In this document: positions 1 through 7,664 of the stretch, in pieces
Position numbering within the stretch: the stretch's first letter is position 1
How the letters are laid out: each line of letters opens with the position of its first letter
NCBI RefSeq assembly: GCF_000379465.1
Contig: NZ_KB905409.1
Location: forward strand, 1 to 38,352
Direction of reading: 5' to 3'
Source of the DNA: Sciscionella marina DSM 45152
Lineage (GTDB): Bacteria > Actinomycetota > Actinomycetes > Mycobacteriales > Pseudonocardiaceae
Length of the DNA stretch: 38,352 bases
The notes under the pieces: generated by a model
Told to the model about the DNA's origin: nothing
What the model saw: the letters and a program-made list of their open reading frames with translations, nothing else
Databases searched by the model: none
Made by a program: the position numbers and the translations under genes

Positions 1-61
1 GGGCCATAAACGGCCGCCACTGGGGATCATTCACTGGCCGCGGTCACGCGACCACCAGAAC

Positions 62-105
62 CGAACCGCCCCTGCCCTGCGTTTGCGCAGGTCAGGGGCG
101 GTTCG
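62..105 (-). terminator. Hairpin terminator downstream of tRNA remnant
   Basis: A perfect 13-bp outer stem (62-74 with 93-105) and a 6-bp inner stem (76-81 with 86-91) close on a short TTTG loop, with one mismatch between them. Read on the minus strand it begins a few bases after the acceptor end of the tRNA fragment, where a native tRNA terminator would be. No long T tract follows, which is common in high-GC actinomycetes. Confidence 0.75.
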
Positions 106-107
106 CC

Positions 108-144
108 GGAGCCGCCTGTCGGAATCGAACCGACGACCTAATCA
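108..144 (-). other. tRNA-Thr-like 3' half, candidate attachment-site remnant
   Basis: Read on the minus strand this stretch has, in order, the 3' strand of an anticodon stem (TGATT), a 5-nt variable loop (AGGTC), a T-arm with GTCGG/CCGAC stem around TTCGATT, and a 3' acceptor strand AGGCGGC followed by TCC. These match the 3' half of an actinobacterial tRNA-Thr as I recall it. The bases upstream do not form an anticodon loop, and no 5' half or D-arm is present, including on the far side of the neighbouring IS. A 3' tRNA half next to the native terminator is the classic residue left at one end of an element integrated by a tyrosine recombinase. The isoacceptor cannot be named because the anticodon is missing. 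Confidence 0.65.
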
Positions 145-157
145 CGTCGGCTTTGCG

Positions 158-181
158 GGCTCTTCCCAGATGAGGGTGTAG
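158..181. repeat. ISL3 left terminal inverted repeat
   Basis: This repeat reads GGCTCTTCCCAG and ends GGGTGTAG. It pairs with the reverse complement of 1573-1596 with five mismatches, and it marks the outer left edge of the element. Confidence 0.8.
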
Positions 182-267
182 GTCGGCCGGGCGCGTCGGT
201 CCGCAGATAGACGTCGAGGTCTCCCGACGATGGAGGTTCCTACGCCATCCATCCGAAAGACCTCGAC

Positions 268-1593
268 GTGTCCGACGCTACCCCGCCGGCCGGCTTCGGC
301 CGCCCTGACCTGACCGCCTTCGCTCGACTCGACGGCCTCGGTCTGAGCGTGACCGGGCAACGACTTGAACCGGATCGTGCGGTCCTCGCGTGCCGCGTGG
401 TGGAACCAGATCAGTCTTGCCGACGGTGCGGCAGCGAAGGCGCTGCTCGTGACACCGTGATCCGGCGGTTGGCCCACGAGCCGCTGGGCTGGCGACCGAC
501 CGTGCTGGAAGTTGTAGTGCGCCGCTACCGCTGTGCCGACTGCGGACACGTGTGGCGCCAAGACACCAGCGCCGCGGCGGAGCCACGCGCGAAGCTCTCG
601 CGCACCGGGTTGCGGTGGGCGCTGGAAGGGATCGTGGTCGCACACCTCACCGTCGCCCGTGTCGCCGAGGGACTCGGGGTCGCGTGGGACACCGCCAACA
701 ACGCGGTCCTGGCCGAAGGCAATCGGCTGCTGATCAACGACCCCACGCGGTTCGAGGGCGTGAAGGTCATTGGCGTCGATGAGCACGTCTGGCGCCACAC
801 CAGGCGTGGCGACAAGTACGTCACCGTGATCATCGACCTCACCCCGGTCCGCGATGGCGCCGGCCCAGCAAGGCTGCTGGACATGGTCGAGGGCCGGTCG
901 AAGGCGGCGTTCAAGACCTGGCTCGCCGACCGCGACGACGCCTTCCGTGACGCGGTCGAGGTGGTCGCGATGGACGGCTTCACCGGGTTCAAGACCGCCG
1001 CTGCGGAGGAGATCCCGGACGCGGTCACGGTGATGGATCCCTTCCACGTCGTGCGCCTGGCCGGTGACGCCCTCGACAGGTGCCGGCGCCGGGTCCAACT
1101 CGCGATCCACGGGCACCGTGGGTTCAGGGACGACCCGCTCTACAAGTCGCGGCGCACGCTGCACACCGGCGCGGACCTGCTCACCGACAAGCAGAGCGAC
1201 AGGCTACGCGCGCTGTTCGTTGATGACGCTCACGTCGAGGTCGAGGCGACCTGGGGTGTCTACCAGCGCATGATCGCCGCCTATCGCCACGAGGACCGGC
1301 AACGTGGCCGCGAGCTCATGGAGAAGCTGATCACCGACCTCAGCGCCGGCGTCCCCAAGGTGCTCACCGAGCTCACCACCCTGGGCCGGACCCTGAAGAA
1401 GCGAGCCGCCGACGTGCTCGCCTACTTCGAACGACCCGGCACCAGCAACGGGCCGACCGAGGCGCTCAACGGACGGCTCGAACACCTGCGCGGCTCCGCA
1501 CTCGGGTTCCGCAACCTGACCAACTACATCGCCCGAAGCCTGCTCGAGACCGGCGGCTTCAGACCCCAACTCCTACACCCCCGATTGGGATGA
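268..1593 (+). CDS. ISL3-family transposase
   Basis: A 441-aa DDE transposase starting at GTG. The N-terminal zinc-binding region has Cys51-x2-Cys54 and Cys89-x2-Cys92. The catalytic acids are visible as Asp171 (in GVDEH), Asp236 (in AMDGF) and Glu398 (in GPTEALNGR), the usual layout for ISL3 relatives of mycobacterial IS1096/IS1557 type. The length is normal and the frame is open throughout, so the enzyme looks intact. The stop codon lies inside the right terminal repeat, leaving no spare sequence between gene and element end. This transposase would act on its own 24-bp ends; nothing suggests a role in the neighbouring pathway. Confidence 0.92.
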   Translation: MSDATPPAGFGRPDLTAFARLDGLGLSVTGQRLEPDRAVLACRVVEPDQSCRRCGSEGAARDTVIRRLAHEPLGWRPTVLEVVVRRYRCADCGHVWRQDTSAAAEPRAKLSRTGLRWALEGIVVAHLTVARVAEGLGVAWDTANNAVLAEGNRLLINDPTRFEGVKVIGVDEHVWRHTRRGDKYVTVIIDLTPVRDGAGPARLLDMVEGRSKAAFKTWLADRDDAFRDAVEVVAMDGFTGFKTAAAEEIPDAVTVMDPFHVVRLAGDALDRCRRRVQLAIHGHRGFRDDPLYKSRRTLHTGADLLTDKQSDRLRALFVDDAHVEVEATWGVYQRMIAAYRHEDRQRGRELMEKLITDLSAGVPKVLTELTTLGRTLKKRAADVLAYFERPGTSNGPTEALNGRLEHLRGSALGFRNLTNYIARSLLETGGFRPQLLHPRLG

Positions 1594-1596
1594 GCC
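1573..1596. repeat. ISL3 right terminal inverted repeat
   Basis: The reverse complement begins GGCTCATCCCAA and ends GGGTGTAG, matching the left repeat at 19 of 24 positions. It overlaps the last codons of the transposase. Confidence 0.8.
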
Positions 1597-1718
1597 TGTT
1601 TGGCTGCCTCGGCCTGGGACATCTCGGTGCCGTCAGGCCTGGTGCACAGCTGCCGGTAGCGCCGCAGCTGATAGCCGATCACACGGCGAGCGACCGCGGG
1701 CATCATCGTGAGTTCCAC
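1597..1718 (-). pseudogene. XRE-type regulator, 5' fragment cut by ISL3
   Basis: On the minus strand this frame encodes a start region (MMPAVARRVIGYQLRRYRQL) and then MSQAEAAKQ, where it runs into the IS end. The pattern is the first helices of the helix-turn-helix in the large actinobacterial XRE regulator family that often carries a C-terminal DUF5753 domain. The frame is ended by IS sequence, and the remainder of the gene is not found beyond the left end of the IS, so this is a remnant. The start could be GTG 1718, ATG 1706 or ATG 1703. An operator-like AT-rich region lies about 100 bp upstream. Family assignment rests on a short segment only. Confidence 0.6.
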
Positions 1719-1818
1719 GCCGTACACCCTTCCATTCCAGGCCTTGCCCCAATTTATCGAGGTGGCAACGACTTCACCCATTTGGGGCATGGATACAGGG
1801 TTTCCCGCATACCCCATC

Positions 1819-1883
1819 AGCTGTATAGTATACAGACATGCAGAGCATACAGCTTCGAGGTAATACATCTTAGATTGTATACC
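1819..1883. promoter_or_regulatory. AT-rich operator cluster of GTATAC-type sites
   Basis: An island of low GC within a GC-rich window. A perfect 15-bp palindrome, CTGTATAGTATACAG, lies at 1821-1835. A second inverted pair, AGCTGTAT (1819-1826) and ATACAGCT (1847-1854), encloses it. Further related half-sites follow near 1860 and 1875 (AATACAT, TTGTATACCTG). Such clustered sites are typical of tight repressor control, for instance by GntR-type regulators of actinomycete mobile elements, but the regulator is not in the window. The rest of 1719-2070 shows no convincing gene. Confidence 0.5.
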
Positions 1884-2070
1884 TGTCGACGAGCGTGAGG
1901 CGCTGAACCCGGCCCCTCCGCATCGTCGACGCTGAACAGGCGGCATCTCCGGGGCCTACTCGAACCTCGCACAGCGTGGACTCCACAAGGTGCAGCGAGG
2001 GGCATGGAGGCGCTAGCCCGGCAATGAACATCGAGGCGATACCCAATGGCGGGAACGACACGCAAAGACG

Positions 2071-2352
2071 GTGACACCCGTGCTGGACGACGAGGCGGAC
2101 ACCGAACCACTCGGTGCGGCCGCATGCCTGCCTGGCGTGTTCCGTCCACTGTTACACCGCATCGACCCAACGTGGTCGGACCTGGCGATCCGCGGGCGCC
2201 GATTCCGCATCGCCAGATGCGGCGCGATCCTCGACGACCTTGGCGCCCAATTGCCACGGCCACCGTGGGCTCATTGCTCCCTCTGCTGGCCGGAACCGCC
2301 ACGGCACGCGCACAAGGCGGACTTGAAGTACGGACGGAACAGAGCTTGGTGA
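2071..2352 (+). CDS. Small hypothetical protein
   Basis: A 93-aa frame starting at GTG, with no recognised family. It has a plausible non-random composition (acidic N terminus, a WSDLAIRGRRFRIARC stretch, a CSLCWPEPP segment with two Cys) and moderately GC-rich third positions. Competing frames on both strands here are Arg- and Pro-rich and look like shadows. No clear ribosome binding site precedes the start, and a later start is possible. It follows the AT-rich operator region in the same direction, so it could be the gene that region controls. It may equally be non-coding. Confidence 0.3.
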   Translation: MTPVLDDEADTEPLGAAACLPGVFRPLLHRIDPTWSDLAIRGRRFRIARCGAILDDLGAQLPRPPWAHCSLCWPEPPRHAHKADLKYGRNRAW

Positions 2353-2730
2353 CCAGGAGGAATCCGATGCTGATCACCTGATACCCCGGCCGGTGCGGGC
2401 GATGACCTTCCCCGTTCGTACCGGCCGGATTCCACCCGCGACGACCGCGAACGCTACCCCGAGCCCGGGAAAGATCTGACCCCATCCTGATTTCCCGGGA
2501 GCGACCGGATCGTCGCCAACTGGCGGAACCCGCCCCACCTCCCGCATAGGGACGGGTTCCGCCCCGCGGCTCCAACGCCGAAGACGTGCACCCGACCACG
2601 TCGGCGATGCCGCGGACGAGGCCCACCCGCAGGACCCAGCGCACCAGGCCTGCGCGGGTGGGCCTCGCAACCCGAGCATCCGATCCCGCACGAACTCCGC
2701 CGAGACACAGCATTCCCGAAGGAACCCACC
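2353..2730. other. Gene-poor stretch with one large inverted repeat
   Basis: I see no supportable gene here. Open frames on both strands have shadow-like compositions. The only structure I can defend is the inverted repeat at 2620-2664, listed separately, followed by a leader of about 65 bp to the next gene. Confidence 0.5.
2620..2664. repeat. Long GC-rich inverted repeat
   Basis: Arms GGCCCACCCGC (2620-2630) and GCGGGTGGGCC (2654-2664) are perfect complements over 11 bp. With one bulged pair the stem extends inward to 14 bp. No T tract follows. It could be a terminator for an upstream transcript or a leader structure for the 90-aa gene that starts 66 bp downstream. Confidence 0.55.
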
Positions 2731-3003
2731 ATGTCCGCCCTGCTGGAAGCCCGACCAGGCCTACCCACCACTGAAGCAGTCCCCCAGGAATCCCTCGAGC
2801 GATCCGCGCGCCGCACCAGCCCGGCAAGGCTGCGCCGGATCCTGGCCGGGCTCGAAAACGAACTCACAGAGCTCAACCAGGACCTGGAGATGGCCTGCGC
2901 CATGTGCCACGCACGGAGCTGGATCATCGAGATCGTCACCGACCAACAGCGAGTCCGACACGACATCCGCACCATCCGTCGAGAACTCGGCGAAACCGAG
3001 TGA
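2731..3003 (+). CDS. Small helical protein of unknown function
   Basis: A 90-aa protein starting at ATG with a good ribosome binding site (GAAGGA, 7 nt upstream). From about residue 30 it is charged and likely all-helical (ARLRRILAGLENELTELNQ, then DQQRVRHDIRTIRREL), with two Cys in the ACAMC segment near the middle. It has no signal peptide and no membrane segment. I do not recognise a named family. It lies upstream of and in the same direction as an isoaspartate-methyltransferase-like gene but is separated from it by about 390 bp, so co-function is only a guess from proximity. Confidence 0.6.
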   Translation: MSALLEARPGLPTTEAVPQESLERSARRTSPARLRRILAGLENELTELNQDLEMACAMCHARSWIIEIVTDQQRVRHDIRTIRRELGETE

Positions 3004-3395
3004 CTCTTATGGTCACATCATCGGTGCCGAACGACGCGGTCACCCCACATGGTCGTCGCCCCGCCGAAAAACTCGCGCCACAGCATGAATTCGTTTCTGC
3101 CTCCGCCGGTCGTAGGGGTCTCCGCGCGCGCTCGCCTACGTGGACGCCAGGCGTCAAGAACACGATGCCGGCTCCGGTCTGCCAGGAACCTCGCAGCGTC
3201 CTGCACGGCAGGGAACGGGGCGACGCGCCCCGATGGCGGACAGCGCGTTTTCGCCGAATGGCAACGTTTTCGCGCAATGACAAGGATTCCGTGCCGCAGC
3301 GTGGCGGTCACGGACTGGGGGGTGCTCGGCCCGCCCGCAGGGGCCACAGGGAAACACGCGGGCGGTCCGAGCACCCACAACCCTCGGGGTGGTGC
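3004..3395. other. Intergenic stretch with long hairpin before the methyltransferase
   Basis: I find no convincing gene here. The frame of the downstream methyltransferase stays open upstream of its ATG, but that translation (Arg- and Pro-rich, 3004-3395) looks non-coding. CGTTTTCGC occurs twice near 3245-3272. A long inverted repeat at 3320-3376 is listed separately. Confidence 0.5.
3320..3376. repeat. 19-bp-stem hairpin upstream of methyltransferase
   Basis: Arms at 3320-3338 and 3358-3376 pair at 18 of 19 positions around a 19-nt loop (3339-3357). The base of the stem is 19 nt upstream of ATG 3396, so any transcript reading into the methyltransferase would carry it in the 5' leader. No T tract follows. 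It may act as an attenuator, a protein-binding site or a folded leader. Confidence 0.65.
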
Positions 3396-4546
3396 ATGAC
3401 GACCTGGAAAGACCACGCACGGAACCTCGCCGTCCGGCTCCACCGTGAGGACATCCTGCACGACCATGGCTGGTTCAATGCGATCAGCAACGTGCCCCGA
3501 CACCTGTTCGTGCCCAAAGAGCTCCGCCCGGACGACGACCTGGAATGGAGACCCCACGACACGATCAACGATCTCGCCGGAGCCTACTCGACGACCACGC
3601 TGGTCATCAAGGTGAACGAGGCCGGTCTGCCCATCGTGACCGCCACCAAGCCCGACCTCATCGCGCGCATGCTGGAATCGCTACAGATCGACGCCGACGA
3701 CCGCGTTCTGGAGATCGGCACCGGCAGCGGATACCAGACCGCGCTGCTGACCTACCGGTTCGGACCGCATCGCATCCAATCGATCGACATCGACGACTCA
3801 CTAGCCGCTTTAGCGAAACTACGGCTGATGAGCATCGGGCTGAATCCGACCGTACGAATCGGCAACGGCATCCACGGGCTCGCCGAACAAGCACCGTACG
3901 ACAAGATCATCGCGACCGGGTCGACACCGCGGATCCCGAGAACCTGGGCCAACCAACTCACCGAAGGCGGCCGACTCCTTGCCTGCCTCCATCCGGATCC
4001 ATCGGGAAACCTGGTACTACTGGAAAAGCGCGGCGATACCCTGATCGGCCGATTCACCCACTACGTCAGCCGGTTTATGCCCCTGCGCGCATCCGTCGCG
4101 GACCAACCAGAGGCAGAGCCCGACCCACCGCACAGTCTGGCGTCCGGCGGTGTCGAGCGTTCGAGCGCAGTGCCGGAACAGCCAGGCGAACCCTGGCGGA
4201 TCTGTCCCATCCCTGGTTCTGGACCACCCTTGCAATCCCAGGGCTGAATACGGGGATCGTGCCCAACATCCACAACGACCTTGACGCGAGAATCACCGCA
4301 CCGGACGGCTCATGGGCGCACATCGCACTCACCCCCGACAGCCACGGCCGCAGGACCGTCATCGAGGCAGGACCGACCCCTATCTGGTCCACGTTCGAGG
4401 AGAATCATGCTCGCTGGACCGAACTCATCCGGCCCGGGTGGGAGCGCCTGGGCATGACCATCGAGCTCGAGGTGCAACGGGTGTGGCTCGACGATCCGGA
4501 TCTGCCGCCGCTGTCCTGGAACCTGCCCTGTGACGCGCCCTGCTAG
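3396..4546 (+). pseudogene. Protein-L-isoaspartate methyltransferase-like gene, frameshifted
   Basis: From ATG 3396 the frame encodes an isoaspartate-methyltransferase-like SAM enzyme: a helical N terminus, a conserved-looking segment around residues 50-80, and SAM motif I VLEIGTGSGYQ at residues 104-114. It then drifts into unlikely sequence and stops at 4247. The plausible C-terminal part (HPWFWTTLAIPGLN through to WNLPCDAPC) is in another frame and ends at TAG 4546. The switch falls at about 4100-4190. Read through, the product would be about 380 aa, longer than housekeeping Pcm (about 210 aa), as in actinomycete relatives with a C-terminal extension. Family members methylate isoaspartyl or, in some systems, aspartyl carboxylates. 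A sequencing error is an alternative to real decay. Confidence 0.7.
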
Positions 4547-4683
4547 GCCCGGTTGTCGTTCTCAACATCATCGATCCCGCAGTCCTTACCACCGGCGCGA
4601 TGGCAGCAGACACCTCGGCGCCACTGAACCGTGGCACCCGTCCCAGTGACCAGCACGAGCCGCTGATGCAGAAAGAAAATCTC

Positions 4684-5298
4684 ATGTCCCCCACGCTTCG
4701 CAAGTACGGTCCGGTACTCACCACGGCGACAGCTCTGGTACTCACAGGTTGCGCCACAGTTCACGAAACCGAGAAACCGCCCGGGAAGCTACCCGACCAC
4801 GGTGCACCCAAAGTTCTTCATCCCATCAGTACGTCATACTTCAAAGCACACCCGTGCAACAGCCTGACCACAGACCAAATTGAAACGCTCGGACTCGAAG
4901 AACACGGCAAACCTGACGACGTTTCTGGCGGGCCGACATGCACCTGGAATGGCCCCCATGACGCGGCGGTACATTTATTCTTCATCCCCAAATCTGGCGG
5001 CCTTAGCGACCTCTACGCGGACAAGCGAAAGTACCACAGGTTCGAGCCACAACCGCCGATAAATGGCTATCCGTCTGTGATCAGCAACCTCGATACCGGA
5101 CAAGAGAAGCAAGGATCTTGTTCCTATTCAGTTGGAATGAACGACCGGGATGTGGTCAATATTCTGGTTTTAGTGGCCCCTGGTAGCGATCCGTGCGAAG
5201 ATGCTAAAAGCGTGGCTCGTGGCGTTACCAAAACTATGACCGAGAAAGCCATCCCACGCCCTGCTCAGGGACAATCCGATCCCATTCCAGACCCGTGA
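4684..5298 (+). CDS. DUF3558-like lipoprotein
   Basis: A 204-aa predicted lipoprotein. Residues 1-19 form a signal peptide and the lipobox LTGC ends at Cys23. The mature part has four further Cys (in HPCNSL, PTCTWN, GSCSYS and DPCEDA), spaced as in actinobacterial DUF3558 proteins, where they are likely to form disulfides outside the membrane. ATG 4684 is preferred because it places the signal peptide at the N terminus; an upstream ATG at 4666 is possible. Codon use is visibly more AT-rich than in the neighbours (for example in 4960-5200), in keeping with separate acquisition. No function is known for the family. Confidence 0.75.
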   Translation: MSPTLRKYGPVLTTATALVLTGCATVHETEKPPGKLPDHGAPKVLHPISTSYFKAHPCNSLTTDQIETLGLEEHGKPDDVSGGPTCTWNGPHDAAVHLFFIPKSGGLSDLYADKRKYHRFEPQPPINGYPSVISNLDTGQEKQGSCSYSVGMNDRDVVNILVLVAPGSDPCEDAKSVARGVTKTMTEKAIPRPAQGQSDPIPDP

Positions 5299-5332
5299 TC
5301 TCGTGGAGTTCCCTCAGCCTGGCAGGGCTAGC

Positions 5333-5337
5333 ACTAG
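5333..5337. repeat. Possible target-site duplication, left copy (ACTAG)
   Basis: ACTAG here and again at 6941-6945 flank the IS at 5338-6940. A 5-bp match can occur by chance, and the sequence left of it does not continue the interrupted IS3 gene, so this is suggestive only. Confidence 0.45.
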
Positions 5338-5338
5338 C

Positions 5339-5354
5339 TACTTCGCCCTGAAAA
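5339..5354. repeat. IS left terminal inverted repeat
   Basis: TACTTCGCCCTGAAAA, exactly complementary to 6925-6940. Confidence 0.85.
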
Positions 5355-5446
5355 ACGGTTTGTCGTGAGTGTGGCGTCGACAGCGACGGGCGCCGATCAT
5401 CTGATGTCGGGTCCGATCTTGATCGGAGGTGCTCGGGTCGGCGGTT

Positions 5447-6838
5447 TCATTCGCTCAGCGCCCCGAGCTTGACCAGGTTGTGGGCAAGGATGCCGTGTCC
5501 GCACCAGATTCGGGCGCCGTCAATCCCGATCAGTTCGGTGCGGTTCCAGCCGTGGCTGCGTTTGATGTGGTTGATGCGGCCCTCGCAGCCGGTGCGCCAC
5601 TTGACCTTCTCGCGGAACGCTCGGCGATGTTCGAGCTCGCGGCGCGCTGCGCCGGGTTTGCTCTTGCGCGGGATCGCGACCTGCCGGACACCGATGTCGT
5701 GCAAGTCGTTCTCGACCTTGGTCTCGCCGTAACCGCGGTCCGCGGTCACCGCGCGGGGAACCTTGCCGATGCGGCGGGTGATCCGTTCGATCGCGGGGGC
5801 GAGTTGCGGCGCGTCGGCCGGATTGCCGACCTCGACGTTGTGGTCGAGGATCACGCCGTCGTCGTTGTCCACGATCTGAGCCTTGTAGCCGAACTCGACC
5901 GGGATGCCGAGCCGGCCCTTGCGGATCGGCCGGGCGTCCGGGTCGTGGAGGCTGACCAGCCGCATGGCTGATTCGGGCATCACGCCGCCGACGCGGCTGC
6001 GGGCCTGACCCACGACCCGGCCGGTGCGCTCGACGATGGTGACCAGATCATCCAGTGCCCGGCGCAGCTGACCTTTGCGCTGCCCACTCGCGCGCCGAAC
6101 TGCCCGCTTGCCGTTGCGCAGCACATCGGCGGCTTCGCGCATCGCGGTCTGCGCCAGGTCGGCCAGCTCGCTGGTGATCCGCCGGACCGTGGCCTGCGCC
6201 TCGTCCCGGGCCTGCGCGCCACGCAGTTTCAGCTTCCCGGCGATCGTCCGAGCCCGGCGTCCGGCCGCGCGGCGCCGGTCCTGCGTGCGGGTGCGGGTCG
6301 CGCCACCGGCTGCCTTGATCCGCTTCACTGTGCGCGAGATCTGCCCGACCGCCTTGGCCAATAGGCCGGAGTCGGTCGGGTAGGCGACATCGGCACCCAC
6401 CACGGTGGTGTCCGCGCGGACCCGATTGGTGCGCAGCAGCTTCGCGTTCGCGGCCTTGACCAGCAGCGCCTCGTTCAATGCCGCCACCGTGCCATCTCCG
6501 CACTTGGTGGTGATCTTCATCAACGTGGTCGGATGCGGCACCCGAGTGCCCAGCAGGATGCGCGCGAAACGCTGCCAGGAGATCGAATCGGTGACCTCCC
6601 GGCACAACGTGTCGTAGCCGAGCCGGTAGCGGAACTTCAAGAACATCAGCCGCAGATAGGTCTCCATCGGGATCGACGGGCGACCGAACCGCAGATCGAA
6701 ATGCGGCACGAACGGTGCGAAGAACGCCGGATCATCCAGCAACGCGTCCACCCGGCTCAGCTCGCCTGACATCACCAGCGCCTCAACCGGCAAGATTGCA
6801 TCCCACAGTGTCGGCTGATCGTTTACAGTACAGAGCAC
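5447..6838 (-). CDS. IS transposase (DUF772 + DDE_Tnp_1 type)
   Basis: A 463-aa transposase. The N-terminal DUF772-like part carries FGRPSIPMETYLRLMFLKF, followed by an Arg/Lys-rich spacer. The catalytic acids are read as Asp143 (RADTTVV), Asp367 (TADRGYGE) and Glu419 (CEGRINHIKRSHG), the pattern of DDE_Tnp_1 enzymes. GTG 6838 is chosen as start because GAGG lies 5 nt upstream and the product then begins like its relatives; an upstream TTG at 6886 keeps the frame open. No frame breaks are seen, so it is probably active. Confidence 0.88.
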   Translation of the reverse strand: MLCTVNDQPTLWDAILPVEALVMSGELSRVDALLDDPAFFAPFVPHFDLRFGRPSIPMETYLRLMFLKFRYRLGYDTLCREVTDSISWQRFARILLGTRVPHPTTLMKITTKCGDGTVAALNEALLVKAANAKLLRTNRVRADTTVVGADVAYPTDSGLLAKAVGQISRTVKRIKAAGGATRTRTQDRRRAAGRRARTIAGKLKLRGAQARDEAQATVRRITSELADLAQTAMREAADVLRNGKRAVRRASGQRKGQLRRALDDLVTIVERTGRVVGQARSRVGGVMPESAMRLVSLHDPDARPIRKGRLGIPVEFGYKAQIVDNDDGVILDHNVEVGNPADAPQLAPAIERITRRIGKVPRAVTADRGYGETKVENDLHDIGVRQVAIPRKSKPGAARRELEHRRAFREKVKWRTGCEGRINHIKRSHGWNRTELIGIDGARIWCGHGILAHNLVKLGALSE

Positions 6839-6924
6839 GATGGCCTCGATCCCTTCTAGCCCAAGGGTTCGAAGCCATCCTCTCAATCAATCACAGCCAA
6901 CGGCGGGACCGCCACGCGCTGACA

Positions 6925-6940
6925 TTTTCAGGGCGAAGTA
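6925..6940. repeat. IS right terminal inverted repeat
   Basis: TTTTCAGGGCGAAGTA, exactly complementary to 5339-5354. The putative ACTAG duplication follows at 6941-6945. Confidence 0.85.
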
Positions 6941-6941
6941 A

Positions 6942-7664
6942 CTAGACCTCCTCGTACTTGATCGAACGCCACAGCCGTTCGATCATGACGTTGTCCATCC
7001 ACGGGCCGCGCCCGTCCATGCTGATCTTGACTCCGGCCGTGGCGAGCACCGAGGTGAACGCGTGCGCGGTGAACGTTGCGCCCTGGTCGGTGTTGAAGAT
7101 CTCCGGCGGCCCGTAGACCTGCAGGGCCTCGGTGAGCGCCTCGACGCAGAAAGTTGTGTCGATGGTGTTCGACACTCGCCAGGCCAGCACCTTGCGCGAA
7201 CACCAGTCCATGATCGCGACCAGATAAAGGAAACCGGCCGCCATCGGCAGGAACGTCACATCGGCGCACCAGACCTGGTTCGGCCGGTCGATCGTCACGT
7301 TCCCCAGCAGATACGGGTAGAGCGTGTGCCCCGGCGCCCGGATGCTGGTCTTGCGCTTCGGATACAACGCGGCCAGACCCATGGGACGCACCAGCCGCTG
7401 CACATGCTTGCGGTTGACCATGGTGCCCTCATCGGCGAGATGGTCGACGATCCGTCGGGATCCGAGCAACGGTAGCTCGAGGTGGATCTCGTCGATGCGC
7501 CGCATCAGATCGACGCCCCGCTGCGAGGTCGGTTCCGGCTGGTAGTAGACCGTCGAGCGGGCCACCGAAAGCAGCGCGCACTGGGCAGTGACCGGCAGCT
7601 CGTGATTCCGGCCGATCATGGCCCGCCTCACCTCTCCCGGAAGCGATCGAGCCCGCGTTCTCAA
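6942..7664 (-). pseudogene. IS3-family transposase OrfB, 3' truncated
   Basis: A 240-aa rve-type integrase-core fragment. The catalytic acids Asp135 (WCADVTF), Asp193 (NTDQGAT) and Glu229 (NVMIERLWRS) are all present. The protein breaks off ten residues later at KYEEV with a TAG created at the junction with the neighbouring IS; the usual family C terminus of about 40 residues is missing. The frame overlaps orfA in the -1 register at a run of five T (7664-7669 region), the arrangement used by IS3 elements to make the OrfAB fusion by frameshifting. Confidence 0.82.

Larger units (their letters stand above)
158..1596 (+). mobile_element. ISL3-family insertion sequence
   Basis: About 1.44 kb, bounded by imperfect 24-bp inverted repeats (158-181 and 1573-1596, 19 of 24 matching, both beginning GGCTC) and holding one transposase gene. 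The family usually makes an 8-bp target duplication. The flanks here (GCTTTGCG on the left, TGTTTGGC on the right) do not match, so one flank has probably been lost or rearranged. On the right the element ends exactly where an XRE-type regulator reading frame breaks off. On the left it stops 13 bases from the tRNA-like remnant. Confidence 0.85.
5338..6940 (-). mobile_element. Complete IS with DUF772/DDE_Tnp_1-type transposase
   Basis: A 1.6-kb element with identical 16-bp inverted terminal repeats TACTTCGCCCTGAAAA (5339-5354, and reverse complement at 6925-6940), one minus-strand transposase gene and a possible ACTAG duplication. Its right end abuts the reading frame of an IS3-family transposase at exactly the codon where that frame becomes truncated. 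The transposase is of the kind usually annotated ISNCY or IS1182/IS5-like; I cannot settle the family from sequence alone. Confidence 0.85.

Noticed and set aside
62-157. A complete tRNA gene on the minus strand
   Set aside because: Only the T-arm, variable loop and 3' strands are present. No anticodon loop, D-arm or 5' acceptor strand is found on either side of the IS.
142-1164. A 340-codon minus-strand frame across the ISL3 element
   Set aside because: It runs antisense to a transposase with a complete DDE triad and crosses the IS end, so it is not a gene.
2374-2827. Several minus-strand frames in 2374-2827 as possible genes
   Set aside because: They are Arg/Gly-rich with no ribosome site or motif and overlap the inverted repeat at 2620-2664.
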